Shown here in pieces: positions 36,001-47,825 of a stretch of 64,000 bases of DNA (position 1 is the first letter of the stretch; each line of letters starts with the position of its first letter). The notes beneath the pieces are model-generated. The model was not told where the DNA came from, did no database searches, and saw only the letters and a program-made list of their open reading frames with translations. A program made the position numbers and the translations under genes. The DNA is from Monodelphis domestica (taxonomy: Eukaryota; Chordata; Mammalia; Didelphimorphia; Didelphidae): NCBI RefSeq assembly GCF_027887165.1, contig NC_077233.1:229176872-229240871 (forward strand). Reading direction: 5' to 3'.

Positions 36001-37480
36001 ATAACAACAATCGTAATAAAATTCATCTAGAGGAACAAAAAAACAACATTCTCAAGGGAAATAATGAAAAGTGGGAAGGAAAGAAACATAGCAGAATCAG
36101 ATTTCAAATTATACAACAGAATAGTTATTCTCCAAAAAAATTTGGTACTGGCTAAAAATATATCTCAATCAGTGGAATAGATTAGGCATGCAACCTTTGG
36201 AAGAAAAAATATTTAGTAGTCTAAGGTTCAATAAATCCAAAGACCTCAGCTATTGGGGCAAAAACTCACTATTTGACAAAAACTGGGGCAAGTGGACAGG
36301 TCTGGCAGAAATTGGATTTAGACCAACACCTCTCATCTTATACAAATTTCAGATGAATACATGACCCAGATCTAAAAGGTCATATCATAAGCAAATTAAG
36401 AGGAACAAGGAAGAAATTCTCTTTCTGATATATGGATAAAGGAAGAGTTCATGGCCAAACAAGAGACAAAGTGGATAACGGAAAATAAAAAAGACAATTT
36501 TAGTTGCATAAAATTAGCAAGTTTTTGCATAAACAAATCTAATAAAGCTAAGATTAGAAGGGAAACAGTTAACTAGGAAGAAAATATCTTTGTAGCAAAT
36601 TTCTTGGAAAAGGTCTAGTTTCCAAGATACATGAGGCACCAATTCAAATTTACAAAAACAAAAGCCATTTTGCAGTTGATAAATGTTCTAAGGATATCAA
36701 CAGCTAGTTCTCAAGAGAAGAAACCCAAGCTATCTAAAGCCTTATGAAAAAGAAATGTTCCCAAATCACTATTAACTAGAAAAATGCAAAGTTACTCTAA
36801 AGTTCTGTTTTATACCCATCTGACTGGCAAAGTTGACTGAAAAAAAAAAAAGATGACAAATGGAGGAGCTGCAAGGAAACAGATGGATGTGCTGTTTTAA
36901 GATCTATGAATTAGTCCAATCATTCTGAAAGCCATTTGGTATTTTAAACAAAAATTTACTAAATGTTGCATATCCTTTATCCTTTGACTTAGCAATACCA
37001 CTACTAGGCCTATATTCCAATAAAATCAAAGAAAGAGTGAAGGATCAAAAAAACCTTATTGAAGCAACTTGTTGGTGGCAAAGAACTGGAAACTAAGGGA
37101 GTATCTCTCATTTGTGGAGTGGATGAATAAATTATGGCATATGAATGTAATGAAATACTATTATGCTATAAGAATTGAAGAAGGAGATGGGTTCAGAGAG
37201 ATCTGCAAAGACTTGTGTAAACTGATGCAGGGTAAAGCAAACAGAACTAAAAGAACAACTTAAACAGTAATATCAATATTTTAAATTTGATTGTTTCCAA
37301 AAAATTTAAGAACTCTGAATAAATAAGTATTCGACCATTATTCCATATGACTGATCAAGAAGAATGCTGCCTACCTTGTGACAAAGAAATGATAGACTAA
37401 TATGCAGAGTAAGAAACATTTTTGGATGTGGCTAATGTGGGAATTTGTTTTCCTTGATTGTGCCTTTATGATTAAAAAAA

Positions 37481-38760
37481 AAAAACAACTCCTTTATTTC
37501 TTTCTTCTTTTCCTTCTTTCTTTTCAATGAATGGAGGAAATGAAAGAGAGAAAAATAAATAAATGCTTGATAATAGAAAAAAAAATTCTAAATACTTTTG
37601 TTCTCATCTCGTACATCCATAGTCTTTCCTGATTGTAATAGAGTAAATAATATGCAAGGAAAGGGCTTCTATTATGATGGCCAAATTTATAAAATAAAAA
37701 AAGATGGAGCATTTTGTTCTAAATTAAATATTTCTTTTCTTCAAAAAAAAAGATGGCCAAATTTGTCTTGATTGATAAAAGTCTTTATTAGTCTTTAAGT
37801 CTGTCTCCTTTCATAAGAATTAGGTTTGTATTGTACAAAGTACATCTGATTGCTTAATAATGTCATAACAAGTTGTCTTAGGAAATCACTATATTCGTAT
37901 TTCTGTGGAGATTATCATCATGACTGTCTCCTTACCAAATCTGTAGTTAGTTACTATTCCTTAATTTTTTAGAATCAAAAAAGCCGCCTAATGATGCAAT
38001 TCCAAATGATCAAGGTGGAATTTAAGTACCAGGTACAGACTAATCAGGTTATTTATTACATTAACTTGTATCTTTCTCCTATGAGTTAGCAACACAGACC
38101 TAATCACTCTATGCCAGAAGGTCTTCATCTTTTCAAAATGAGAGAAACTATCAAGACTGCATTAAAATGGCATATCTAATTACAGAGGACAGAGAAGCCT
38201 AAAATTGGCAAAGAAGTGCCCCTTTCCCTTCCTCTTTTCTCCCCCTCTCATTCTAGGGGTAGTTTGCCAAACTTGTAAAGCAATACTCTATTACAGTAAA
38301 ATGTGCCAGCTGATCAGAGCATTCATAATATGTTTTTGTACCTTAAGAATTTGAGCCAGCTGACTGTCAAGCGATCCAGAATCTCAAAGAAACAAGTTCT
38401 TTATAAATGAGCACTGAATTGAGTAGGTCACTCAGATATTTAGAAATATCCCATAATTCTATGAAAAATTCTTAATGTACATTATTTACAAATGTTAAAC
38501 AAAGAAGAAATCAAAAGCAGAACAGAAGAAAAATGATTTGCAGACCTTTGTAACGAGCCAGGAGAATCTGATGCACTTATCTTCAGTTTCTTGATCCATC
38601 AACAAAGCCTTGCTGCCTCTTCTCAGAGTTCTCAATCATAAATGAATAGGAAGGAAGCTACGAAGGGCAAATATAACTCTGAGCAACAGTTTAGAGTGAC
38701 TTCTAGGACTGCCCCCTTCCTTCTACTACTAGAATGCTTTTACTGTACAATCAAATCTGG
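37481..38760. other. Unassigned intergenic sequence
   Basis: AT-rich; no element or coding sequence supported. Confidence 0.5.
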
Positions 38761-38840
38761 AATAGTGAAAAAGACAATGATTACTAGAAAAGTCAAAGAT
38801 AATCAAGTCATTTTATTATATTTGGTAGTCAGTCAGTCAG
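38761..38840 (+). repeat. Inverted duplication, left arm
   Basis: 80-nt arm from 'aatagtgaaaaagacaatga' to 'ggtagtcagtcagtcag'. Its reverse complement is at 38951-39029 with a single 1-nt gap ('aagtcaaag' versus 'aagcaaag'). Confidence 0.95.
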
Positions 38841-38950
38841 ATTCTGATAGGAAAAAGTAACTTATTCATATGAAAAATAGCGGAGCTAGGAATCAAAGCA
38901 AGGTCTTCCAAATTCAAATCCAGTGATCTTTTTACTATATCATTGTGCCT

Positions 38951-39029
38951 CTGACTGACTGACTACCAAATATAATAAAATGACTTGATTATCTTTGCTT
39001 TTCTAGTAATCATTGTCTTTTTCACTATT
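38951..39029 (-). repeat. Inverted duplication, right arm
   Basis: 79-nt arm from 'ctgactgactgactaccaaa' to 'cattgtctttttcactatt'. The 110-bp loop between the arms contains an old antisense MIR-like piece. Confidence 0.95.
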
Positions 39030-39049
39030 GTGTTAAAGCTCTAGAAGCA

Positions 39050-39200
39050 GAAGGAATCTCAGAAGTTATCTGAATCAGGTTTCATTTGACAGATGAAGAA
39101 ACTGAAGCCCAAGGAGGTTAAATGTTCTTCCATGGGTCATATTAATAAGAAGTAGATTTGAATCTAGATCCTCTGACCCCAGAACCTGTGCTTTTTCTAA
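39050..39200 (-). mobile_element. MIR SINE relic, antisense
   Basis: 'cagatgaagaaactgaagcc', 'gtagatttgaatctagatcc', 'ctctgaccccagaacctgtg'. Confidence 0.75.
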
Positions 39201-39299
39201 GATTAAGTGACTTTAACAATTCCCTGCAATAACTAACTCAGGGTTTTTTTTCCTAAGAAAATATTTTAAAGCTTATAAAGTGCCATGTAAATGTTAATT

Positions 39300-39520
39300 G
39301 TATAGGTGGCTAGATGGCACATTGGAGTCAGGAAGTCCTAAATTTAAATCTGGCCTCAGACACAACTATCTCAGTTTCCTCAATTTATATTCCCTGTTCC
39401 TCAACTATTATGCCCTATAAAAAGGGGATGTTGATAGCATCTATTTCTCAGGGCTGTTGTGATAACATTTGTAAAGTAATTCATAAACCTCAAAGTGCTA
39501 TATAAAGGCTAGGTATAATA
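39300..39520 (+). mobile_element. MIR-like SINE, sense
   Basis: 'aggtggctagatggcacatt', 'tttaaatctggcctcagaca' and 'cagggctgttgtgataacat', 'agtgctatataaaggctagg'; central core partly deleted. Confidence 0.7.
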
Positions 39521-39699
39521 ATAACTATTGTCATACATATATTCCTTATTTACTTCCTCTATTTGACCCCCTGCCTCATTCTTCCTTGCTGCCATTATTT
39601 TGGTATCTAGCTTGAGAAAAGTTTGGATCTTTTAAAGAATATTTTCCCAGAAAATTGAAAATTATTTATACTCTCTTTCTAGAATTTTAGGAATTTCTT

Positions 39700-39860
39700 T
39701 TTGTGGCGGTTCCAAGAACCACAAAGATAGATTGCTTTCTAAGAATGAAAAATAGGACTTAACCATGAAATGTGTGGCCAGGGACCACTCCTCAGGTCTG
39801 GTACAGAGCTTTTTAAATAAGGGATTATGTAAACATGATTTGAACTGCCATCTAGTGTAT
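39700..39860 (+). repeat. LTR-like repeat, copy 1 (partial)
   Basis: Aligns in the same orientation with 43125-43290: 'gactta(a/g)ccatga', 'cctcaggtc' and 'gtaaa(c/t)atgattt' are shared in order. Ends early compared with copy 2. Confidence 0.55.
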
Positions 39861-40145
39861 TCTTTAACAATAAATTAGTCTTTAATTAGGACAGAATAGC
39901 AAAATAATGAGTATGTATATAAATAAGATAGGGTCTTCTATAAATTATAATGGCAAATGGGATAGATAGCCTTTCCCCCACTGACAGATATTTATAGAGT
40001 AAACACAATGTTTTAGACTTATTCTCTATTATAGGAAAAGTACCTGCTTTTATTATATTATTTTATACTAGTAAATATCTGTATATGTTATTATATACCA
40101 GGAAAAATACTGCTTTTGCTCTCAAGAGGATTACATTCTACCAAA

Positions 40146-40170
40146 TATATATATATATATGCATATATAT
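40146..40170. repeat. (AT)n microsatellite
   Basis: Alternating AT broken by one GC; a second AT-rich array lies at about 40830-40895 and a G13 run at 40683-40695. Confidence 0.85.
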
Positions 40171-41030
40171 ATGTCATCCTAATATTTTCCCCAAAAGCTA
40201 TACCTCTTCTTTTTCTTACTTCCTAATATATTGTATAGAATATCAGGAGCCATTCTTTACAGAGATAGTGGGAAATAGCTGCAGAATTATATGGATACTG
40301 ACACACCCAGCTGATATGTTGTTTGATTTTTACTAAATTGCTCCCCCCTCCCTTCTTTCTTTTGAAATCTTTGTCACAAGGTTTAGCTCTCTGGATATGG
40401 GAGAGAGGAGGAAATATTTGTCAAAACAAAAATCTATCAAGAAAAGCCATTTTTAAGGATCTTTTAAGCATCTCCTCCATCTCTCTTTAATAAGGCTACT
40501 TCATCTACTCTAGAGAGATAAAGCTTCGTCCACTTTAATCTTATCCAACATGGTTTATGTAATATACCTGATATTTTAAAATACTTAAATGACTCTGTGA
40601 TCCCATCAAAATGAATATTCCTCCATCTATGACCTACCATTTTGTGCAACTCTTGTCCATATAGTCCTATATTTTGAGTGACGGGGGGGGGGGGGTCACC
40701 AAAATACTAGAGGCCTTCCTGGACTTCTCTCTTATGTGATGGAATATGAATGGGTCTTGAGCTATCAGCTTTTCTTTGTTCTGGCCATATGACCAATCTA
40801 TCTTCTTTACATTTCTTCAATGATATCTCTTATATATATAATAATCAATTATTATATATCAATATATATTATACATATAATTTATATATATAATCTTTTC
40901 CATTATAGTTACTTTATAATGCTTGGCAACCTGGTCATAACCATCATATACTTCTCCATAGCCCTTTGGATGTATGATAGGCGCAATATTTCTAAGGACT
41001 CTGCCACATAGGCTAGACTAGCCATTCCCA

Positions 41031-41645
41031 AATTTATACTCCATGCAGGTTAGCTAGTTTTTCCTTAAAAGACATTGAAACTATTCTCAAGACATGCTTG
41101 GCTCTAGGGACTAGGGCTCCAACCACTGATGTAGTAACATGAGTATAAAAAGGGTCAGGAGCATGAGGAACTCCAGCTATACTCTCAAGCTTCTGACACT
41201 GGCCTACCACTAACAACAAAAAGGCAAGAAATGTATGTTCAGTTGGATCAAGGTCATATCCTTCCCATTCTATGTCTAAGTAAAACTCCTTTATTAATTG
41301 CCAAATGTTCCTCAAGTATCTCATATCATTCCATTCTTGAATCTGGACTGCTAGACCCAAAGGAACAACTACTGTGGAGAAAGAGTATGCCATCCTCGCC
41401 TTAGGTCTACTACTAAATGTCAGCCAACAATCACTGAGGGGAAGATAAGCCTAAAAGCAGTGTTCCACCCCACCAGACTACCAGCTCCCTTCCAAATAAC
41501 CCTTGCAGCCATCATCCAAAGGGGCAACTTTTAGCAAAATGGATTCTGGCAATTGCCTCTGCAGGCGGTAGTCTCTACTTCCTCCGCAACCAGAGCTGCT
41601 GAAAAAATGGAAAAGAAGTTCTTACCACCAAAGTCTTGACACTGA
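41031..41645 (-). pseudogene. Orphan decayed coding sequence, family unknown
   Basis: On the minus strand a 119-codon ORF starts at ATG 41393 (MAYSFSTVVVPLGLAVQIQE) and ends at a TAA at 41031-41033, with blocks WNDMRYLRNIWQL, DPTEHTFLAFLLLVVGQC and FKEKLANLHGV. Upstream the same frame extends with two TAG codons, and a neighbouring frame carries protein-like stretches (AALVAEEVETTACRG; ARVIWKGAGSLVGWN), so the original reading frame was probably longer and is now broken by at least one frameshift and nonsense codons. The composition is globular and helical. I recognise no family: an endogenous viral element (retroviral or non-retroviral) or a processed host gene are both possible. A homologous shred lies at 45284-45425. 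No poly(A) or target-site duplication found. Confidence 0.45.
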
Positions 41646-41759
41646 TAAATGGTTCAATGGATATAGTTTAATCAGTGGAAAAACCCTGAAGAAGATGTAT
41701 TACTGTCTCCTTTTTTACTGTACCTTCATGACTACTAAGCCTTTCCATCTGACTTGAAG

Positions 41760-41905
41760 CGGAAACCTTCTAAATATGTTGTTTTCCCATTAGAATGTGA
41801 ACTCCTAGAGAGCAACATTATCTTGCTTTTCTATTTGTACTCCCAGGATTTAACAGAGTGCTTTCTGCTGAATAAATGCTTTTTTATTGATTCATCCATT
41901 CATCT
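41760..41905 (+). mobile_element. L2 3' end fragment
   Basis: 'agaatgtgaactcctagaga', 'gtactcccaggatttaacag', 'gctgaataaatgc'. Confidence 0.75.
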
Positions 41906-42872
41906 CTAGGAAATATCTTCTTGACTTGGATTCTGAGCTGGAGTTCCTCCGAGACCTTTGAGGGGGTTTAAACATCATCGTTTTATGCTTTATTTTATAA
42001 TAAAGACCAGAAGGTTGAATAAGGTTATTATTATTGTATACATTTCAAGGAATATTCTACTTTTCTATGAGAGACATTATTGGAAAAGAACCTTTAAGAT
42101 AATATTTTTTTTACTACTGAAGTGAATGCTTTTTTTTTAGATTCAACGTAAAATGAGTCCAGTGGACTCTTACTATATTTTTACACCTTTCAATCAAGTG
42201 AGAAATGGTAGAGATGTGGTCTACTATTGTAGACCAGACCTGACTCAGGAATTTGTTTTATTTCTCTATGCATATTTGTTACAAGGATTTTGCTTTTCTT
42301 TTTCTCTTTTAAACTGGGAGTGGGGGAGATGGAAAGAAAACAAATGCTTGCTGATTTGGGGGGGAAAGGAAACAAACATATAAAAACTCAGATTTTTAAA
42401 ATAGTTGTGTGAAAACATTTTAAGAATTTAAGAAACTTATGAATACAAGATGACCAAATGTCCTTTGGAATGTTACTTGTTGCCTTTGGACATATGATAA
42501 AAGTAACTCTTCCCACTTCTTTACTTGCCTCTCCAAGGTAAAACTATGAGTCATTCTATTTAGTTGCAACTTCCTTCTGATTTTGCTTATTGTGACAGTG
42601 TCAAAGAGTAATACAATAATTTCCTCCAGTACCATGTCCATGTTGGTCATTGGAAAAGGTGTTCGTATATAAAGAACAAGCAACGAAATCTCTGTTTACA
42701 GATGGTCTTAAAAATAGTGCTTCTTAGATCCTTCTGCTCTGTTTTCCAATAGTACCACAATTACTGCATAGCGTTTGAGAACCTAGAGTAACTTACCTTG
42801 ATGGAGCATTTGAGTAGAAACTTATATCCAGTAACAACAGGCAATCAATAAGTATCAAATAATTTAAGATAT
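41906..42872. other. Unassigned intergenic sequence
   Basis: No element recognised; the open frames at 42153-42383 and 42420-42683 have no protein-like motif. Confidence 0.5.
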
Positions 42873-43081
42873 TTTTTTTTTGTTTAATGAACCTTTACCT
42901 TCTGTCTTAGAATCAAGACTAGGTATTGGTTCCAAGGAAGAAGAGTAGAAAGGGCTAGGCAATTGAGCTTAAGTGACTTACCCATGGTGACAAAGCTAGG
43001 GAGTGTCTGAGGTCAAATTTGAACCTAAGACCTCCTGTCTCTAGACATGGCTCTCTATCCACTGAGCCACCTAGCTGCCCC
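42873..43081 (-). mobile_element. Marsupial SINE, antisense
   Basis: Poly(T) start, 'aacctttaccttctgtctta', 'actgagccacctagctgccc' end. Target-site duplication aatttaagatat (42861-42872) / aatataagatat (43082-43093). Confidence 0.92.
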
Positions 43082-43119
43082 AATATAAGATATCTTTCAG
43101 CCTCTTACTTATATCTGAT

Positions 43120-43570
43120 TAGTCCTAGGGACCATTAATATAAATTGTTTTCTGAGACTGAAAAATATGACTTAGCCATGACAAATGTAGTCAGGAACCC
43201 TACTCCTCAGGTCCACTATGGAGCATTTTGACTGGGTGATTAGGTAAATATGATTTAAGCCTCCATTTAGTTCACATTTTTAGAGTTATACCTCAACAGA
43301 AACATTTCTCATGCCTCCATTTCTGAGTTACCACTTATGTTCTACTACACCCTCCACAGCTCTGGTCCTCTCTGCCTCACTGCAACCCTCTGTCTCTCTA
43401 GAGGGCCTGGTAGGCTTTTTCAATCGTAATAAAGTGTTGCTGCTGCCCTCTGCTGCTAAACATCTTCACCAAACTGACCATTTGTTGGGGTTGTCTGAAG
43501 ATACTACAGTTTTTCCCTCAAAGAGGAGAGCTGTCACTTTTGTGAGACTGCCTTCTGTCTAGGGTAAATC
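43120..43570 (+). mobile_element. LTR-like repeat, copy 2
   Basis: Longer relative of 39700-39860. It contains a C/T-rich segment and a poly(A) signal in 'aatcgtaataaagtgttgct', as expected of an LTR R region. No confirmed ends or duplication. Flanks the orphan coding relic on the other side from copy 1. Confidence 0.5.
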
Positions 43571-44235
43571 AATACTCTTAGACTTTTAAAAATTAGTCAG
43601 ATCCATAGCTCCACCTAGAAAGCACAGAAAATAATCACTCTAACCAATACCTTAAAAAACATACTCTTCCTAGGATCATCCAAGAAGAATTCTGATGAGA
43701 GTCCCTTAATATTTAAGTTGAGACAAAAAAGTTTCTTAAAATCCCAATATGCCCCTGCCAGTAAGCACCAGGGCCAAGAATATTATCCTAGAACCTGATC
43801 AAGTGTCAAGGAATCAATCCTGGAGGGAATCAGATTGGGGCAGAAGTGGTAGGTAGTCTTTGCTGTGTTCCTGTGGCTACACCTATGCTGATGTCCCCTC
43901 TATGCAATTTTTCTCCTCAAATAATATGCTGCCCTCTTAGACAGACTGAACCACAGAATTGTTATATTTTGTCATGTACTTTGAACTTTGTGAATGCTCA
44001 GTTAATTCTGATTATTGATAATTAATTGGTAGTGACATCGTTTACCTAGAAAGAGGTTCTCTTCTCTGGAGATGGTAGAAAAAAATCTACTGTTATATGT
44101 TAATTTTCCATGCCTTAGTTTCTATATCTGTGAAATATTAATTATATTGGCTACTTATACCAAGAAAGCATAAACAAATTATTGGCATTACGAGCTTTGA
44201 GGTCATTGGTACAAATTTATATACCTTTATAAACA
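43571..44235. other. Unassigned, possibly ERV-internal debris
   Basis: Adjacent to the LTR-like repeat; no readable ORF. Confidence 0.35.
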
Positions 44236-45590
44236 ATACTGCTTTCTCCAGTTGATAAGATGTCAAAGGACACAAGCAAATAGTTCTCAAAAGAATTATA
44301 AACTATTAAGGACCATACAAAATGTGCCCTAAATAATAACAATGCAAGTCAAAGCAATCCTCACACCCATAAAACTAGCAAAAGATGACAAAAGAGAGGA
44401 ATTATCAATAGTGGGTGGATTGTGGACTGATTTGCACACTAATGCATTGTGGACAGAGCTATGAATCGGAATATCCATTCTGGAAGGCAATTTTGAATTG
44501 TGGAGGTAAATTCTGACTCTGTGTTTTAGATATGAGTTTCCAAAAACAATTTTTGTTAATTTAGATTATTTTAATATAAGTATTTCTGCTTATAGTGGGA
44601 GAGAAACAAAGATGGACAGAGATACTCCATAACTCTGAAAATCTCTCCTTAACAAGCCATTTTCTAGTTATGATTTATGATACTCTCAAAACAACAAAAT
44701 CCTATTATGAATTAAAACATAATTATAGCAATCACAGTAAAGTTCCATGAACATTTTGCTTCATCAAACATAACAATATTCACTTAACTTTCAGCATATC
44801 CTTGTAAAATCATTTTCCTAAAACTATTTACTCTCTTTGATCATTCTCTTTGAGTATTCTCTTTTCCAATGGGTTAAAGGTAAGTGCAAGAGATATTATA
44901 ATTAGATGAAGTAATCAAAGAGACTTCTTCCTTATCTTATTCTAATCATTACCCGAATCTGGTAAAAACAGATCATTCCAAGGTCTGGTATTTCATCAAG
45001 GAGTCTTTTCTTAGGCTGATTGGGAAAGAGATGAAGTAACAACTAAAGAAAAACTATTAAGATTTCCCTTTTGGGTTATTCAAACTTTCTTATGATTGGG
45101 ACAAATTTCAAATGATTTTCAAATATGTTAAAAAGTGATGTATTAATACACATCTTCTGCAACAGAATTATGCAAATAAAATGGTTTTAAAATGCTCATA
45201 CCCTTTGAGCCAGAGCTTCTAGTGTTAGAGATATACTCCAAGGTCAATGACCAAAAAAAGTTTCCATATATATCAAAATATCAAGATATCAAGTATCTCA
45301 TATCATTTCATCCTTAAACCTGAAATACCAGACCAATCTAGTCAAGACCAGACCATTTCATTTGTTGAGATTGGCAGAAGAGAACAACAGCTCCTGCTAA
45401 GTCATGATCCAAAGGAACAACTACAGGTACCCATCAACTAGGGAATGGCAGGTGACTATAATGGAATATTACTATGCTACAAGAAAAGACTAATATGAAT
45501 ACAGAGAAACATGGGAAGACATATGAACTGATGCAAAATGTAGTAAGCAGAACAAGGAAAACAAAGCCATAAGTATAACAATATCAATGG
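44236..45590 (+). mobile_element. Old L1 ORF2 3' part, fragmented
   Basis: Recognisable late-ORF2/3' blocks: 'tggaaggcaattttgaattg' (about 44480), 'ccctttgagccagagcttct' (45201), 'catcaactagggaatggcag' (45432) and 'gaagacatatgaactgatgc' (45513). It is interrupted by about 600 bp of unrelated sequence (44510-45125) and by the shred at 45284-45425. Confidence 0.6.
45284..45425 (-). pseudogene. Shred homologous to the 41-kb orphan ORF
   Basis: 'tcaagtatctcatatcatt' (45290-45308) and 'ccaaaggaacaactac' (45410-45425) match 41312-41330 and 41358-41373 in order and orientation; on the minus strand the ends read VVVPL and NDMRYL. About 80 bp of other sequence separates them here compared with about 27 bp at the 41-kb copy. 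Confidence 0.55.
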
Positions 45591-47825
45591 AAAAACACCC
45601 TTCTATGACTGCTAGCTTTGCAGCGGCATCTGCTCGATCATTTCCTCTAGATACAGGGTCAGTGCCACCTGTATGGGCAGAACAATGAACTACAGCTAGG
45701 GCTTCAGGAAGCTGGAGAACAGAAAGAACTTCATTAATAATTTCTGCATTAGCTATAGATTTTCTAGCTGAGGTTAAAAATCCTCTCTGGAGCCATAATA
45801 TTCCGACTGAGTGACAAATGCCAAAAGCATATCTAGAATCCGTATAAATTGTTGCCTTTTTATCCTTGGCAATTATACAAGCTTGTTTCAGAGCTATGAG
45901 TTCTGCTCCTTGAGCACTAATGTTACAAGGTAGTGAAGCTGACCATTCAGTGGCAAATTCTGAGACGACGGCAGCTCCAGTGTAATGTATGCCATCCCTC
46001 ATAAAAGAGGAGCCATCGGTAAATAAAATCAGATCTGCATTATCTAAGGGAGTGTCCAAGAGATTATCTTGAGGCTTTTCTGCCATGGACACTAATGTTT
46101 CACAATTGTGTAATGGTTCTCCTGAAGTTGGTAAATCTGGAAGCAAGGTGGCAGGGTTAAGAGTAGTACAACGTTTTAAAGTAATGTTTTCACTATTTAA
46201 TAAGGTTATTTCATATCTTGTAATTCTCTGATCCGAGAATGCCTGTGTTCTATGTTTTATCAATAATGCTTCTATCTCATGTGGGCACATTATTGTAATG
46301 GACATCCCAATACTAAATCAACAGTTTTTGTTATTAGTAAGGCTGTAGCAGCTACTCTTCTAAGACATGGTGGTGCTCCTGCTGCTACTGGGTCTAGTTG
46401 AGCAGAATAATAAGCAATTGGGCGCTGGGAAGGTCCCAAAGTCTGAGTTAACACGCCAGAAGCTACTCCTCTTCGCTCATGCACATACAAAGTAAATGGC
46501 TTGTTGTAATCTGGGATGCCTAGAGCAGGGGCAGACATGATAGCCTTTTTTAGATCTGATAGAGCTGACAAGTGTTCAGGCTCTAATTTGAGGGGTTCAG
46601 GAACCAAATCCTTTGTTAATGCTATAAGGGGTTTAGTAATTTCCCCATAGCAAGGAATCCATTGTCTGCAAAACCCTGTTGCTCCTAAAATTGCTCTCAA
46701 CTGTTTTTTAGTAGTAGGAGCGCTTAAATTTTGAATATTCTCAATTCATCTTGGAGAAATAGAACGAGCACCCACAATCAGGATGAATCCCAAATATTCT
46801 ACTTTAGGGAGACACCACTGAATTTTATCCTTTGAGATTTTATGTCCTCTTTTATACAATTCCAAAAGAAGGTGTTTGCTATCTTCTTGACATGTTTTTG
46901 CGTCTGTTGAAGCCAAGAGTAGATCATCTACATATTTGATTAATTTACTATTTTTAAATGTTATATTGTCTGTGTCTTGGCTCAAAATTTGCTCAAATAA
47001 ACTCGGACTTTCCACATAACCCTGTGGCAGCCGATTCCATGTATATTATGAGCCCTTCCAGGTAAAAGCAAAATATGCCTGGAGTTCTCATGTATAGGTA
47101 TGGAAAAGAAAGCTGAACACAAGTCTACTACTGTAAAGTATGTAGCTGTGCTAGGAATAGAGTAAATAATAGTATTTATGTTAGAAACTACGGAGTGTCT
47201 CTTTATAACGTGATTATTCACTGCCTTCAGATCCTGTACAAATCTATAGAGGTGCTTGCCATCAGGCCCTCTTTTTGTTTTTTTAACTGGCAGGATGGGC
47301 GTGTTGTATTCAGATTTGCAAGGGATTATTATTCCCTGTTCTATTAATGAGTTAATAACTGGTGTAATACCCTCAATTGCCTCCTTTGAGAGGGGATACT
47401 GAGGGATAGAAGGAGGTGGGCTAGATTTAGTTTTTATCTGCACAGGAATAGCAGATTTAAGTAAGCCTACATCGGAAGAAGATGTGGCCAAAAGAGACTC
47501 CAGTATATCTTTAGGTATTTCAAAAGTGGAAGGCTCTTTTGCCTCCTGGTTTTCTGAGAGAAGTACAGGGAGTAAATTTAAAGATTCCTCTGGTACTTCC
47601 AATGATAAAGAACCATCTGGTGAACAAGTTATTGTGGCTCTGAGTTTGCATAGAAGGTCTCTCCCCAGCAAATTTAAAGGGGAGTCAGGCATTAAAAGAA
47701 AGGAATGTTGTACCTCTAGGAGTCCTACAGACACCATTCTAGGGGCAAGTTTTTCAACTCTTTGGGGTATTCCTGATACTCCCACTATACTTTGTGAATC
47801 AAAGGAATAACAATTTAACAACAGA
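45590..47825 (-). pseudogene. Defective class I ERV pol: protease end, reverse transcriptase, RNase H
   Basis: In 5'-3' order on the minus strand. The C-terminal protease block PLNLLGRDLLCKL and the RT fingers, including YNTPILPVKK and FVQDLKAVN, lie in 47821-46982. The RT catalytic YVDD box (KLIKYVDDLLLA) is in 47015-46746. The connection, including ILGATGFCRQW, is in 46700-46290. RNase H with catalytic-site blocks LFTDGSS, GAELIALKQ, IYTDSRYAFG and GNDRADAAAKLA is in 46305-about 45600. Breaks: a frameshift between the first two blocks, a nonsense codon at 46743-46745 and a frameshift near 46300. The protease catalytic Asp region, gag, integrase and env are absent. The motifs place it with gammaretrovirus-like ERVs. 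It abuts old L1 sequence on the left. Confidence 0.9.

Larger units (their letters stand above)
31216..37480 (+). mobile_element. Decayed near full-length L1
   Basis: Starts 'tagagccaagatggtggaga' (L1 5'UTR signature), passes through A-rich eroded ORF1 and ORF2, and ends with the ORF2 C-terminal block at 37069-37263 (MLVAKNWKLREYLSF, FVEWMNKLWHMNVMKYYYAI) and a poly(A) near 37469. Stops and frameshifts are everywhere, so it is long dead. Two later insertions sit in it: an L1 3' end (32284-32502) and a SINE (35815-36000). About 6.2 kb in all. Confidence 0.8.
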
